Part shown: positions 1 to 8,589 of the stretch, piece by piece
Numbering within the stretch: the first letter of the stretch is position 1
Layout of the letters: every line of letters begins with the position of its first letter
Assembly: GCF_000685155.1 (NCBI RefSeq)
Contig: NZ_JMIY01000007.1
Span: forward strand, 189,816-236,940
Direction: 5' to 3'
DNA: 47,125 bases
DNA from: Candidatus Methanoperedens nitratireducens
GTDB lineage: Archaea > Halobacteriota > Methanosarcinia > Methanosarcinales > Methanoperedenaceae
Program-made: the position numbers and the translations under genes
Notes under the pieces: model-generated
What the model saw: only the letters and a program-made list of their open reading frames with translations
Told to the model about the DNA's origin: nothing
The model's database searches: none

Positions 1-184
1 AACTAAATATAATTATTATGTATTAAATACTTCGGTCAAATGGGGTTTTTCAAAATTCTCTTGAGTCTTTTCAACTGATCTGATTTAGCAAATTCAATTA
101 GATCAAAAAACTACATATCTAAAGATATAAAGATATTAAATTACATATAATATCGATAAAACTGCTTCAAGTTGGCGTTTGTCA

Positions 185-199
185 CAGAAATTATTTATA
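185..199 (+). promoter_or_regulatory. Putative promoter of the S-layer type gene
   Basis: The 305 bases before the surface-protein gene are very A+T-rich and contain no convincing gene. An AGAAATTATTTATAG stretch looks like an archaeal BRE/TATA box. Transcription would start near 222-226, leaving a leader of about 80 nt before the AGAGGA ribosome-binding site at 294-299. This is inference from sequence only. Confidence 0.35.
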
Positions 200-305
200 G
201 AATGAGTTCTTAGGAAACAACAGTCCTATAGGTATCGCATGTTTGTGATATGGTTTATTAGGTGAGGTATGAGGATAATAGAGATACGGTTTTCAGAGGA
301 AATAT

Positions 306-3300
306 ATGAGAATTAAGGGATTTATTACAGGGATTGCTTTTGTATTGTTGATGGTATTGAGCACGATATACTTAACAATGGCAGCGGCGCAAGATATAAC
401 TATAACAGTAATTTCGCCAGCCAATAATTCTGCTATAAATGGAACTTTTGAATTTTCAGCAACAGTAATCGACACACTTGATGATATAACAAAGGTTGAA
501 TTTTTTTATAAAAATGAATCTATACCTTGGATGAATTTTTTAACTAATACTACTGTTTTATCTCCAGGAACTTATAATTATAGTACTGCCCTTGATACAA
601 CAATTTTAGCAAATGGCACATACCAACTTAATGTAACCGTTACTGATGATAATTCCACCAACAACACGAAGAGTGATACCTCAACTTTCTTTGTTGTCGC
701 AAATGCGCCTCCTACAGCGGCACAAGAATCATTCAATTTTAGCATTACGGCAGATGCTGATAGTAAAACTACTAAACCAAACATAAATGCTACGTACACA
801 TTAACGATAAATCATACAGGGGATAATGAAACAGATATTATAGAGTTAGAAGTAACTAATGAAAATGCTGCTGCGATTGCGAGTTTAAGTGAAACTTCAA
901 TTACTTTAAGTAAAGGTGTGCCAGTAAACGTTTTCTTGAACGTAACCAATGAGTCTGAAGGTTCTTTTAAAGTTACTGTTAATGCAACATCAGCAGGCAA
1001 TCCTGCTATAGCTAAAAGTATTAGTACAACTACCAATGTAGTATCTCCTTTTAATGTTAGTTTAACTGTTGTTCCTCCATCAACTAAAATAGTACCCCCA
1101 GGGGTAAATGGTACTTACACGTTGACATTAACAAATATTGGAGAACAAACCGATTCATATAATCTCACGATTGAAAATAATCCAATTCAAGCAGTTTTGA
1201 GTCAATCTAATATAACTAACTTGGCTAATGGAAGCTCGATAGATATATCTTTAAATGTAAGTAGCCCTACTGATGGAACGTTCATTGTTAACGTCACAGC
1301 TACATCTATAAATAATCCGAACAAAACCGCAAGCGTGCTCACGACAACGGAAGTCAAAACAATCCATGATCTTGTGTTAGATGTAACTCCAGCACATAGG
1401 CAAGTATCTTTAAAAGAAAATGCGACTTTTACAATTGAAATTACCAACACAGGAAACGTGAACGACAATTTTACTATAACGACCAATGATACTAGAGCAA
1501 TTTTAAGTAAGGAAAACACTGGTAGCCTCCAGCCAAGCGAAAAAGGGACTCTAAGCATGAACTTCTCTAGCAGCACTTCTGGAAACTTTACAATAAGAAT
1601 AAACGCTACTTCTCAAGAAAATTCTAGCATATTTAAAACTCAAGACGTCACGATATTCGTCCCACCCAAATTCTTCTTCAAAGGCAACCGCATCTGGGAC
1701 GGCGGCAGGCCGGATGAGTTCTCTACCACCTATACATGGAATCCTATGAGCTTCTCCGGGTTCTATTATGATTTCAGGGATAATGTCGGCAGCGAGGAGA
1801 TTACGATAACGCTGGGTAATCACAATGATAGAAACATTGACAGGGATGATCTTACCTACACCACAAAGCCAGAAGAAGTGAGCTTCGGCTACTCCAATTT
1901 CGGCAAGTACGAGGTCATAGGCTTCATGGCAGAGAAGTATTTTGCAGGCTATACAGGCAACACCACTGTAGCCAACACAAGGCCGAGAACAAATTTTGAT
2001 GGAATAAGCGTGCTCTCCCAGGGACAGCTTCACAAGGTGCTTATAGATGACGATACCCAGCGCACCGTATCTGTAGGAAGCACTCTTACCCTGAAGGAGG
2101 GCTATGTCCTTAAGGCAAAGGACATTGACATGGGTGCAAGGACGATGCTTATATCCCTGCTAAAGGACGGGGACGAGGTGGATTCAACCCCGCTTTCAGC
2201 AGGTGAGACCTATGTATATACAAAGAGGGTGGGAAGTGTATCAGACCTTCCTTTAATAATCGCAAGATTCGATAATGTATTCTCAGGTCAGGAAATTCAG
2301 GCTGCATTCCTGAAGGGGATGTTCCAGATATCCGAGAGCGCTACCACAGTTAAGAATGGGAACAGGTTCGGCAGGATGGAGGTCACAAGCGTAGATAAGG
2401 ATAAAATAGAGATGAAGAATAAAGATACAATAAGCCTGAGTGAGGGGAGAACTGAGGATGTGATGGGCGATATAAAAATAGTTGTGGCAGGTAACAGCAG
2501 TGTTGTTCGCTTTGCCCTTTCTGTTGAAAAAACAGGGAAATTCGAGGTCAGAAGTACTGTCTATAGAGAAGATGACACTGTTGATATATGGACTCCTTAC
2601 AACTTCGGAATGAACATAGGCAAGACAAGCATAGGGTTTTACTATGACCTTGACGATGGTATAGGCAGTGAGAGCCTGAAACTCGATGAGCCATTAACTA
2701 GCAGGACAATAAAGGACGGAAAACTCATCTACACCACAAAGCCGGAAGAAGTGAGCTTTGGCTACTCCAATTTCGGCAAATATCAGGTTATAGGCTTTAT
2801 GGCAGAGAAATACTTTGCAGGCTATACAGGCAACACCGATATAGCCGATACAAGGCCAAGAACAAATTTTGCTGGAAAAAGCGTGCTCTCCCAGGGACAG
2901 CTTCACAAGGTGCTTATAGATGACGATACCCAGCGCACTATATCTGTGGGAGGCACTCTTACCCTGAAGGAGGGCTATGTCCTGAAGGCAAAGGACATAG
3001 ATATGGGTGCAAGGACAATGCTCATATCACTTCTAAAAGATGGGGGCGAGGTGGATTCAACCCCGCTTTCAGCAGGTGAGACCTATGTATATACAAAGAG
3101 GGTGGGAAGTGTATCAGACCTTCCTTTAATAATGGTGCGGTTTGAGAGCGTATTCTCAGGTCAGGAAATTCAGGCCGCATTCCTGAGGGGGATGTTCCAG
3201 ATATCCGAGAGCGCCACCACGATCAAAGGCGGGGATAAATTCGACAGAATGGAGGTCAGCAATGTAAATGAGAATGAGATAGAGATGAGCAATTATGGAA

Positions 3301-4415
3301 GTATAAGCCTGGATAAGGGCAGAACTGAGAACCTGATGGGTAACATTAAACTGAAGGTAGCAGATAGCGATACATTGAGGTTCTATTTTGCCGTGGACGT
3401 ATCCCCTGAGATGGTGGCAAATCAGCTTATAATAGATGCTCCTGCTAAAGCTACGGCCGGGGATGCCATTAAGATAAAGGTTACAGCCGGGGGGAATGTG
3501 GTCGAGGGCGCATCTATATCTATCGATCCGGTGATCGGACAGATCGCTGATAAGACCGACAGTGACGGGGTGCTTAACTATACCCTTCCAAGAACAATGA
3601 AAGGTACCTACAATATAACAGCAGACATGCTTGGCTACCTGAAGACAAGTAAGAGCATAGAGGTTCTGGAATATATTGAGCTCAGGCTGAGCATAGATGC
3701 CCCTGCAAAGGCAGACCAGTTCGAAACAATAACCATACGGGTCATGCACAACGGCACACCTGTCAGTGGTGCGACCGTGGCATATGATAATGTGACCATT
3801 GGCACAACTGATAGCGAAGGCACCCTGAACTACAAGCTAGAGACAAGCGGAACACATACTATATCTGCATCAAAGGATGGTTATATCACAGTCTCCAGAG
3901 ATATCGAAGTCAGGATGCCGTTCTCTGAGTATAAGGCCCTTGATATCAACGTCACACCAGATGTTGTTTTCACTAATCAGGAAGTCGTAATAAGATCAAA
4001 TATCACAAACACAGGTACTAAAGCTGATACACTTCCTGTGGACCTTATCATTAACAACACTGTTGTGGATACCATGTCTGTTACTCTTGCTCCGGGTGAT
4101 ATAAAGGAGATCAACTTTACACGAAAAGCAAAGAGATTAATCTCATCAGAAGAGGATACTCTGCCGGGAAATTATACGATCGAGATCCTGGGGCAGAAAG
4201 GACTGGTAGAGGTTAAGGAAGAACCCACAAACTACCTCCTGATCGGTATAATAGCAACAGGCCTGGGAGTAATTATAATCTATATATTGACTGCAAAAAA
4301 TATGATAGACCTTGAAACAATAAGAAGCAACATGAACATGGAAACAATAAGACGAAAATTAAATCTTGATGCGGTTAAAGAATTGCTGGTCAGATCTGGA
4401 AAGAAAGGAGCCTGA
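306..4415 (+). CDS. S-layer type surface glycoprotein with two S-layer domains
   Basis: A 1369-residue exported protein. A signal peptide covers about residues 1-28. Residues 30-450 form Ig-like and NEW3-like beta-sandwich repeats rich in Asn-x-Thr/Ser sequons. Two copies of the Methanosarcinales S-layer domain (DUF1608 type) follow at about 455-745 and 746-1030. Two carboxypeptidase-regulatory/Ig-like domains and a CARDB-like domain come next. A membrane helix at about 1310-1331 and a basic cytoplasmic tail end the protein. It is anchored by this helix; I see no PGF-CTERM motif. The two S-layer domains are nearly identical over long stretches at DNA level, offset by 873 bp. The part before about 1650 is clearly more A+T-rich than the rest, which suggests a chimera. 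The ATG at 306 has an AGAGGA site just upstream. It could be the main S-layer protein or an accessory adhesin-like surface protein. Confidence 0.85.
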   Translation: MRIKGFITGIAFVLLMVLSTIYLTMAAAQDITITVISPANNSAINGTFEFSATVIDTLDDITKVEFFYKNESIPWMNFLTNTTVLSPGTYNYSTALDTTILANGTYQLNVTVTDDNSTNNTKSDTSTFFVVANAPPTAAQESFNFSITADADSKTTKPNINATYTLTINHTGDNETDIIELEVTNENAAAIASLSETSITLSKGVPVNVFLNVTNESEGSFKVTVNATSAGNPAIAKSISTTTNVVSPFNVSLTVVPPSTKIVPPGVNGTYTLTLTNIGEQTDSYNLTIENNPIQAVLSQSNITNLANGSSIDISLNVSSPTDGTFIVNVTATSINNPNKTASVLTTTEVKTIHDLVLDVTPAHRQVSLKENATFTIEITNTGNVNDNFTITTNDTRAILSKENTGSLQPSEKGTLSMNFSSSTSGNFTIRINATSQENSSIFKTQDVTIFVPPKFFFKGNRIWDGGRPDEFSTTYTWNPMSFSGFYYDFRDNVGSEEITITLGNHNDRNIDRDDLTYTTKPEEVSFGYSNFGKYEVIGFMAEKYFAGYTGNTTVANTRPRTNFDGISVLSQGQLHKVLIDDDTQRTVSVGSTLTLKEGYVLKAKDIDMGARTMLISLLKDGDEVDSTPLSAGETYVYTKRVGSVSDLPLIIARFDNVFSGQEIQAAFLKGMFQISESATTVKNGNRFGRMEVTSVDKDKIEMKNKDTISLSEGRTEDVMGDIKIVVAGNSSVVRFALSVEKTGKFEVRSTVYREDDTVDIWTPYNFGMNIGKTSIGFYYDLDDGIGSESLKLDEPLTSRTIKDGKLIYTTKPEEVSFGYSNFGKYQVIGFMAEKYFAGYTGNTDIADTRPRTNFAGKSVLSQGQLHKVLIDDDTQRTISVGGTLTLKEGYVLKAKDIDMGARTMLISLLKDGGEVDSTPLSAGETYVYTKRVGSVSDLPLIMVRFESVFSGQEIQAAFLRGMFQISESATTIKGGDKFDRMEVSNVNENEIEMSNYGSISLDKGRTENLMGNIKLKVADSDTLRFYFAVDVSPEMVANQLIIDAPAKATAGDAIKIKVTAGGNVVEGASISIDPVIGQIADKTDSDGVLNYTLPRTMKGTYNITADMLGYLKTSKSIEVLEYIELRLSIDAPAKADQFETITIRVMHNGTPVSGATVAYDNVTIGTTDSEGTLNYKLETSGTHTISASKDGYITVSRDIEVRMPFSEYKALDINVTPDVVFTNQEVVIRSNITNTGTKADTLPVDLIINNTVVDTMSVTLAPGDIKEINFTRKAKRLISSEEDTLPGNYTIEILGQKGLVEVKEEPTNYLLIGIIATGLGVIIIYILTAKNMIDLETIRSNMNMETIRRKLNLDAVKELLVRSGKKGA

Positions 4416-4830
4416 TCATGACCCTGTCCTGTGCCGCCCTGGCGACATCCTCTGGGTCGGGATGACCCCCGGGATCAAGCCTCACCTTGAAGTATCTGCC
4501 ATACTGGGGAACCTTTTGCAGATACTTCATTAATTCTTTTTCCACGCTCTCATAGTCCTCAATAACATCCCCTTCAGCCTCCAGGCTTCGGCCGCGCAGG
4601 CGCACAATGACATGAGCACCTCCCCGCAGGTTCCTCCACCAGGTGCGGCTGCGCAGGCTTACGATGTAAAGGACATCGCCGTCAGGCACATAATTGACTG
4701 GAGTGGTGTATGATTTGCCGCTCTTGCGCCCTGTAAAGGTTATGAGCAGCGTACTTTTACTGGCCAGCATGTGGAGAGGTGAGCGCAGGAGCAAAATCAT
4801 GAAAGGGTTGAAAATATTGGTCAGTATCAT
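4390..4830 (-). CDS. Deazaflavin (F420)-dependent nitroreductase family protein
   Basis: 146 residues with the split beta-barrel pattern of the Ddn/deazaflavin-dependent oxidoreductase family. Residues 28-48 (the segment with TFTGRKSGK, then TTPVNYV) and the RTWWRNLRGG motif near residue 60 match the cofactor-binding region. The family binds F420H2 and reduces or isomerises diverse substrates; the substrate here is unknown. It is convergent with the surface-protein gene and overlaps its 3' end by 26 bp. It has no operon partner. Confidence 0.8.
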   Translation of the reverse strand: MILTNIFNPFMILLLRSPLHMLASKSTLLITFTGRKSGKSYTTPVNYVPDGDVLYIVSLRSRTWWRNLRGGAHVIVRLRGRSLEAEGDVIEDYESVEKELMKYLQKVPQYGRYFKVRLDPGGHPDPEDVARAAQDRVMIRLLSFQI

Positions 4831-4978
4831 TGGATATCACTGGATCATGAATTAATCCACGGGTATAAGTCCCTAATGATTACATTATTTATTTATTATC
4901 CTATTACTTATTGTCATTATTAACCATGATAAATTTTAAGTACTATGACCGCTATTTACTATAAGTAGGAGGAACTTT

Positions 4979-5395
4979 ATGAGCGAGATCGTAAATGTTG
5001 TTTCCCGTGACACCGGGAAGCTAGACAGAAAAAAAGTTAGAGCATCGCCATATGAATTCACAATAGCCACAAGGGCAAAATGGGAGATGGTAATCGCAAA
5101 CGAGGATATTACCATAGGTGCGGGGAAACTTGAGCGCATAAAGGTAAAGGAGATCAAGGTACAGAAGGATATGCTTGCGATGCCCTGCGCTTTTAGCCAT
5201 CATGCACTGGTATCGGTAATAAAGGTGGGGGCTAAGGAAGGTCCGGCACCTGTGGAGATCGATCGTGTCATAGATACGGCTTATATACTGGGGCAGGAAT
5301 CTGGCGAGATCAAAAAAGGGGATCTTCTCTCTGTACTGAACCTGTATCCCATAATGTTCACACGTGAAGCTACTAAACCTTTACAGGTCGGGTGA
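4979..5395 (+). CDS. DUF22 family protein
   Basis: 138 residues, no membrane segment and no signal peptide. The sequence resembles the archaeal DUF22 family, small conserved proteins of unknown function found in methanogens. A GGAGGA site lies 7 bases before the ATG, and an AAATTTTAAG TATA-like box sits near 4931, giving a short leader. The last codons overlap the region that supplies the ribosome-binding site of the next gene (GGGTGA at 5389-5394), so the two are probably co-translated. No function can be stated. Confidence 0.65.
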   Translation: MSEIVNVVSRDTGKLDRKKVRASPYEFTIATRAKWEMVIANEDITIGAGKLERIKVKEIKVQKDMLAMPCAFSHHALVSVIKVGAKEGPAPVEIDRVIDTAYILGQESGEIKKGDLLSVLNLYPIMFTREATKPLQVG

Positions 5396-5400
5396 GGATA

Positions 5401-5907
5401 ATGGAAACTTGCAAAATATGCAAGGGCGATCAGGACTCAAAACACTATGAAGACCATAACATATGCACCGAATGCGCCGATCTAATGGAAGACCTGATGA
5501 GTGAATACTTCCTTAGAACACTGAGATACGAGGGCTCCAGTACAAAAGCAGGTTATCTGAGATATCTTGAGAACAGAAAGCAGTTCATCAGTGATTATCA
5601 GCGGATAAGAAAACACAGCAAGCGCCATATCAAATCCATGGAAGAGCGTGTGTTTGAGGAGATGCGAAAAGGTGCTGAAGGTGGAAAACAGAGGTATCTT
5701 GAGAGACTTCTTCAGACGATCAACTGGCTTGAGCGCTATCCTTCGTTCTATAACTACTATTTCAAGAGATACTGTGTCTGTCCCAATTGCGGTACATCTA
5801 TATTCGATCATTATGATAAACAGGATGTAGGCGACTGGCTCATGATAACATGCGGTAGATGTGATACTGTTATCAAAAAGTATTTCTCACCAAAGTTTGT
5901 GAGCTAG
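5401..5907 (+). CDS. Conserved zinc-binding protein of unknown function
   Basis: 168 residues from the ATG at 5401, chosen because GGGTGA lies 6 bases upstream; a GTG at 5392 is possible. An N-terminal CKIC...CTEC pair (about residues 3-24) and a C-terminal CPNC...CGRC pair (about 126-150) look like two zinc sites, separated by a charged helical middle of about 100 residues. I do not recognise the family. Such double-ribbon proteins often act in nucleic-acid or protein-complex assembly, but nothing here shows which. It forms an apparent two-gene operon with the DUF22 gene. Confidence 0.7.
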   Translation: METCKICKGDQDSKHYEDHNICTECADLMEDLMSEYFLRTLRYEGSSTKAGYLRYLENRKQFISDYQRIRKHSKRHIKSMEERVFEEMRKGAEGGKQRYLERLLQTINWLERYPSFYNYYFKRYCVCPNCGTSIFDHYDKQDVGDWLMITCGRCDTVIKKYFSPKFVS

Positions 5908-5957
5908 TCCCTCTTTTTACTTTTATTTATCTATTATAATTAGAAAAAGATATGAGT

Positions 5958-6389
5958 TTATTGTATAGTTGCTTTTAGAATCTTGTCCCCCTTTCTGATC
6001 TTTGCAACGACATCCTGACCTTCGATCACCTGTCCGAATACTGCATAGTTCTTATCCAGGAACTTTGCATCTTCAATACAGATATAGAACTGAGAGCTTG
6101 CACTATTCGGGTCCTGCGAGCGCGCCATTCCTACTGCGCCTTTCCTGTGGGTGAGTGATGGAGCTATCTCAAGAGGGATTGTCTTTCCTGAGCCTCCTGT
6201 ACCATCTCCTTTTGGATCGCCGCCCTGAATCACAAATCCTGGCTCAACCCTGTGGAAGGTCAGGCCGTTATAGAACCCATTCTGGGTCAGGTCTATGAAG
6301 TTCTTTGTAGTAATTGGCGCTTCTTTTTCGTAAAGTTCGAATTTTATTGTTCCTTTTACAGTTTCCAAGATTGTAGTTCTGTTTGGCAT
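5958..6389 (-). CDS. Cyclophilin-type peptidyl-prolyl cis-trans isomerase
   Basis: A 143-residue single-domain cyclophilin that isomerises Xaa-Pro bonds during protein folding. Diagnostic segments are [19 protein letters not shown] (active-site FHR), [15 protein letters not shown], and [11 protein letters not shown]. The GMAR segment after the GAVG motif matches the substrate pocket. I chose the ATG at 6389 rather than the in-frame GTG at 6398, because GTGAT upstream can serve as the ribosome-binding site. It is cytoplasmic, with no signal peptide. It is transcribed alone, downstream of the VapBC pair. Confidence 0.92.
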   Translation of the reverse strand: MPNRTTILETVKGTIKFELYEKEAPITTKNFIDLTQNGFYNGLTFHRVEPGFVIQGGDPKGDGTGGSGKTIPLEIAPSLTHRKGAVGMARSQDPNSASSQFYICIEDAKFLDKNYAVFGQVIEGQDVVAKIRKGDKILKATIQ

Positions 6390-6492
6390 AGGTATCACTT
6401 TTAACTGGAAGTTTCTTATAATTATTGGTCATGTAAAACAGGCAAAGTTAGAATTAAAAATTCTCATCTATTTTTTCTGGCATGATTTATGC

Positions 6493-6915
6493 TCACATTT
6501 CATCTTGTTTGATATCTAACAAATCGATAGCTTCTTTTGGATTTATTATCTTAATATTCCCATATTCTTTCAAATCAAGTAGATGTTTATCGCCTGAAAC
6601 TATATACGAAGCACAGCATGCGACCGCACATTCCAGTATTTTATTATCATCGGAATCTGATTTTATAACATCCAGTTTAATTCCAGGATTTATAATTTCG
6701 GAGAATGACAAAATAGCTTCAATAGCTGTATCTATTCTTTCATCCGAAAAGCCGAATTTTTCTCTTGAAATTACACCTTCCAGTTCGCTGAGTATTTCTT
6801 TTGAGATATAGAGAGAGTAATTTTCCCCGGCAGCATCCAGTAGTAGGGCAGGATTGCTTTTGGCTGAGATTAAAGCTGAAACTAACACGTTAGTATCAAG
6901 AACTAATTTTATCAT
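6493..6915 (-). CDS. PIN-domain toxin (VapC-like)
   Basis: A 140-residue PIN-domain ribonuclease of the COG1569 'putative toxin component' type. The first catalytic Asp is D7 in LVLDTNVLVSAL. The DSDDNKILECA segment and the later SGDKHLL segment supply the other acidic residues of the Mg-binding site. It lies 9 bp after the AbrB-type antitoxin gene, so the two form a type II toxin-antitoxin operon. The toxin is expected to cut RNA when not held by its partner. All key acids are present, so it looks functional. Confidence 0.85.
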   Translation of the reverse strand: MIKLVLDTNVLVSALISAKSNPALLLDAAGENYSLYISKEILSELEGVISREKFGFSDERIDTAIEAILSFSEIINPGIKLDVIKSDSDDNKILECAVACCASYIVSGDKHLLDLKEYGNIKIINPKEAIDLLDIKQDEM

Positions 6916-6924
6916 TCAGACTTC

Positions 6925-7188
6925 TCACGCTCTATAAGCTTTGATCTCTTCTTCTACATCTTTCTCAGTAAGACCTCTGGCTTCTGCTTCCTTGCGAACA
7001 GGCATCAATATCTCCCTTAAACTCTTCTCAAGCATTTCAGGTTTGATCTTCTTTAAAAGGATGTTTTCTCCCTTGCTGAAAATCAATAACTTATCCTGCT
7101 CCTTCAATCCAAGTGCTTTCAGTATCTTCTTGGGAATTACTATCTGGCCCTTTGAGGATATAGTTACCATATCAATTGTTGTGCTCAT
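6925..7188 (-). CDS. AbrB/SpoVT-type antitoxin (VapB-like)
   Basis: An 87-residue antitoxin. Residues 7-50 are a swapped-hairpin AbrB DNA-binding domain (VTISSKGQIVIPKKI, then LGLKEQDKLLIF). The remaining charged helix would wrap around the PIN toxin encoded next. Such antitoxins repress their own promoter. A 5-bp dyad (GTCTT, 6 bases, AAGAC) at 7199-7214 lies just before the ATG and overlaps a TATA-like AAGTTTATG; it is a candidate operator. Confidence 0.85.
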   Translation of the reverse strand: MSTTIDMVTISSKGQIVIPKKILKALGLKEQDKLLIFSKGENILLKKIKPEMLEKSLREILMPVRKEAEARGLTEKDVEEEIKAYRA

Positions 7189-7198
7189 GGTAAGTCTT

Positions 7199-7214
7199 GT
7201 CTTGTTTGTAAGAC
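7199..7214 (-). promoter_or_regulatory. Candidate VapB operator
   Basis: GTCTT and AAGAC arms separated by 6 bases lie between a TATA-like element (about 7213-7224 on the minus strand) and the antitoxin start at 7188. AbrB-type antitoxins bind such palindromes to repress their own operon. The assignment is by position only. Confidence 0.35.
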
Positions 7215-7326
7215 ATAAACTTTTCGTTGAAACTATCTTAGCTACATTCCCAAATGGTCGTTCTTCAGGTGTGAAAATGATTCTATATTTACCTATATTG
7301 CCAACTACTGGAAAGGGCGGGGTGGT

Positions 7327-7761
7327 TCATCTCGCCACCAGCACTGTGCATCTGGCTTTCCTGACCACTGCTTCTGCCACGCTTCCAAGCTCAGGATTAA
7401 TCTCAGATTCACCCTTTCCGCCCATAACAATGGTATGCACCTTATACTTCCCGGCAGCATCCAGAATTGCGCGTGCGATCGTATCTGCGCGCACACCTAT
7501 CTTTGGCATACGCTGCATACTTACTCCAACCAGGATCTTCTGCACATCAACACCCATCCTGGCTCCAGTCTCTACAACGCGGCTCAATACTTCTTCACCC
7601 TTAGCTACGAGTTCCTCACGCTCTGAGTCTTTGTGGGCAACGGCAACGTAGATGGCTGCCATGTGGATGTTATAAGATCTTGTGATTTTCATAGCCGCGA
7701 TTTCTGCCTTCCTTGCGTAATCAGAACCATCCGTAGCTGCCAATATCTCATATCGTGTCAT
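7327..7761 (-). CDS. Universal stress protein, UspA family
   Basis: A 144-residue UspA-fold protein. The N-terminus (EILAATDGSDYARKA) and the C-terminal ATP motif (G-x2-G-x9-G-S, in GGKGESEINPELGSVAE) show the ATP-binding subclass. Its start overlaps the stop of the hydrogenase-like small subunit by 4 nt, so it is the last gene of the Ehr-type operon and is probably translated with it. Usp proteins bind nucleotides and often tune the activity of membrane energy complexes; a link to the Ehr complex is inferred from the overlap alone. Confidence 0.88.
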   Translation of the reverse strand: MTRYEILAATDGSDYARKAEIAAMKITRSYNIHMAAIYVAVAHKDSEREELVAKGEEVLSRVVETGARMGVDVQKILVGVSMQRMPKIGVRADTIARAILDAAGKYKVHTIVMGGKGESEINPELGSVAEAVVRKARCTVLVAR

Positions 7762-8246
7762 GTTTTTGCCTCTGTTTTTCTTATTTTTTGCTCAAGCTTA
7801 TCAATAGCTACCATCAGGCCAAATATAACAGCCTGCGGCCTGGGCGGACATCCAGGAATATACACATCCACAGGGATGAACCTATCAACACCGCCACCGC
7901 TTGCATAAGTATCCCCGAATATCCCCCCACAGCAGGCGCACGATCCCATTGCAGCCACAAGTTTAGGTGAGGGCGTGGCATTATATGTTTTAAGAAGAGC
8001 AAGCTCCATGTTCCGCGTCACAGGGCCTGTGACCAATAACATATCTGCATGGCGTGGAGACGCCACAATGTGAAGGCCAAAGCGCTCAATATCATATATC
8101 GGGTTTGAGAGTGAGGTCACTTCAACCTCACAGGCGTTGCATGAACCCGCATCCACCTCACGTATGTGCAGTGAGCGCCCGAAGATGTTCTTTATCCTGT
8201 AATTTAGGCGCTGCCCCATGATCTCGATCTCATCCTCTACTTTCAT
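7758..8246 (-). CDS. Ehr/group 4 hydrogenase-like small subunit (NuoB/HyfI-like)
   Basis: 162 residues, the family length for the HyfI/NuoB subunit that carries the proximal [4Fe-4S] cluster. All four cluster ligands are visible: CNAC near residues 35-38 (two Cys), the SCACCGG segment near 102, and PGCPPRP near 131. This subunit passes electrons between the ferredoxin-like subunit and the large-subunit site. It is the seventh gene of the complex and overlaps the start of the HyfH-like gene stop by 4 nt. The intact cluster site means the complex is not simply decaying. Confidence 0.88.
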   Translation of the reverse strand: MKVEDEIEIMGQRLNYRIKNIFGRSLHIREVDAGSCNACEVEVTSLSNPIYDIERFGLHIVASPRHADMLLVTGPVTRNMELALLKTYNATPSPKLVAAMGSCACCGGIFGDTYASGGGVDRFIPVDVYIPGCPPRPQAVIFGLMVAIDKLEQKIRKTEAKT

Positions 8247-8581
8247 AACTTCCTCCGTATTATAGTAAGTAGATCATCCTTTGTCTTTGATGCAATCTCA
8301 TACTCCCGTGTGAGTTTGATTGCACCGTAAGGGCAGACATCTTCGCATCTGCCGCAGAATATGCACCCGCAGTACGATAATGTGAGAATTTTCTCGCCAA
8401 TCTCCTCGGTCAGCCATATCACACCCGGCGGGCAGGCGTTCATACATTTGCCGCAGTACGTGCACATATCACTGAGGATCTCTGGTTTTCCGCGAAATCC
8501 CTCTGGAGCAATGTCGGGCTTTGCAGGATACCCTGTAGTTACTGTGCCTGTTTGGAGTCTTAGTTTCAGGATCTCAAGCAT
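8243..8581 (-). CDS. Ehr complex ferredoxin-like subunit (HyfH/NuoI-like)
   Basis: 112 residues with two [4Fe-4S] motifs, CTYCGKCMNACP at about residue 40 and CIFCGRCEDVCP at about 72. An extra Cys pair (YCGC) just before the second motif is usual for this family. It is a peripheral membrane electron-transfer subunit that links an external donor to the small subunit. It follows the large-subunit gene by 8 bp. No formate dehydrogenase or HyfA-like gene is nearby, so the donor is unknown; reduced ferredoxin is the likeliest candidate. Confidence 0.88.
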   Translation of the reverse strand: MLEILKLRLQTGTVTTGYPAKPDIAPEGFRGKPEILSDMCTYCGKCMNACPPGVIWLTEEIGEKILTLSYCGCIFCGRCEDVCPYGAIKLTREYEIASKTKDDLLTIIRRKL

Positions 8582-8589
8582 TTTCCCAC

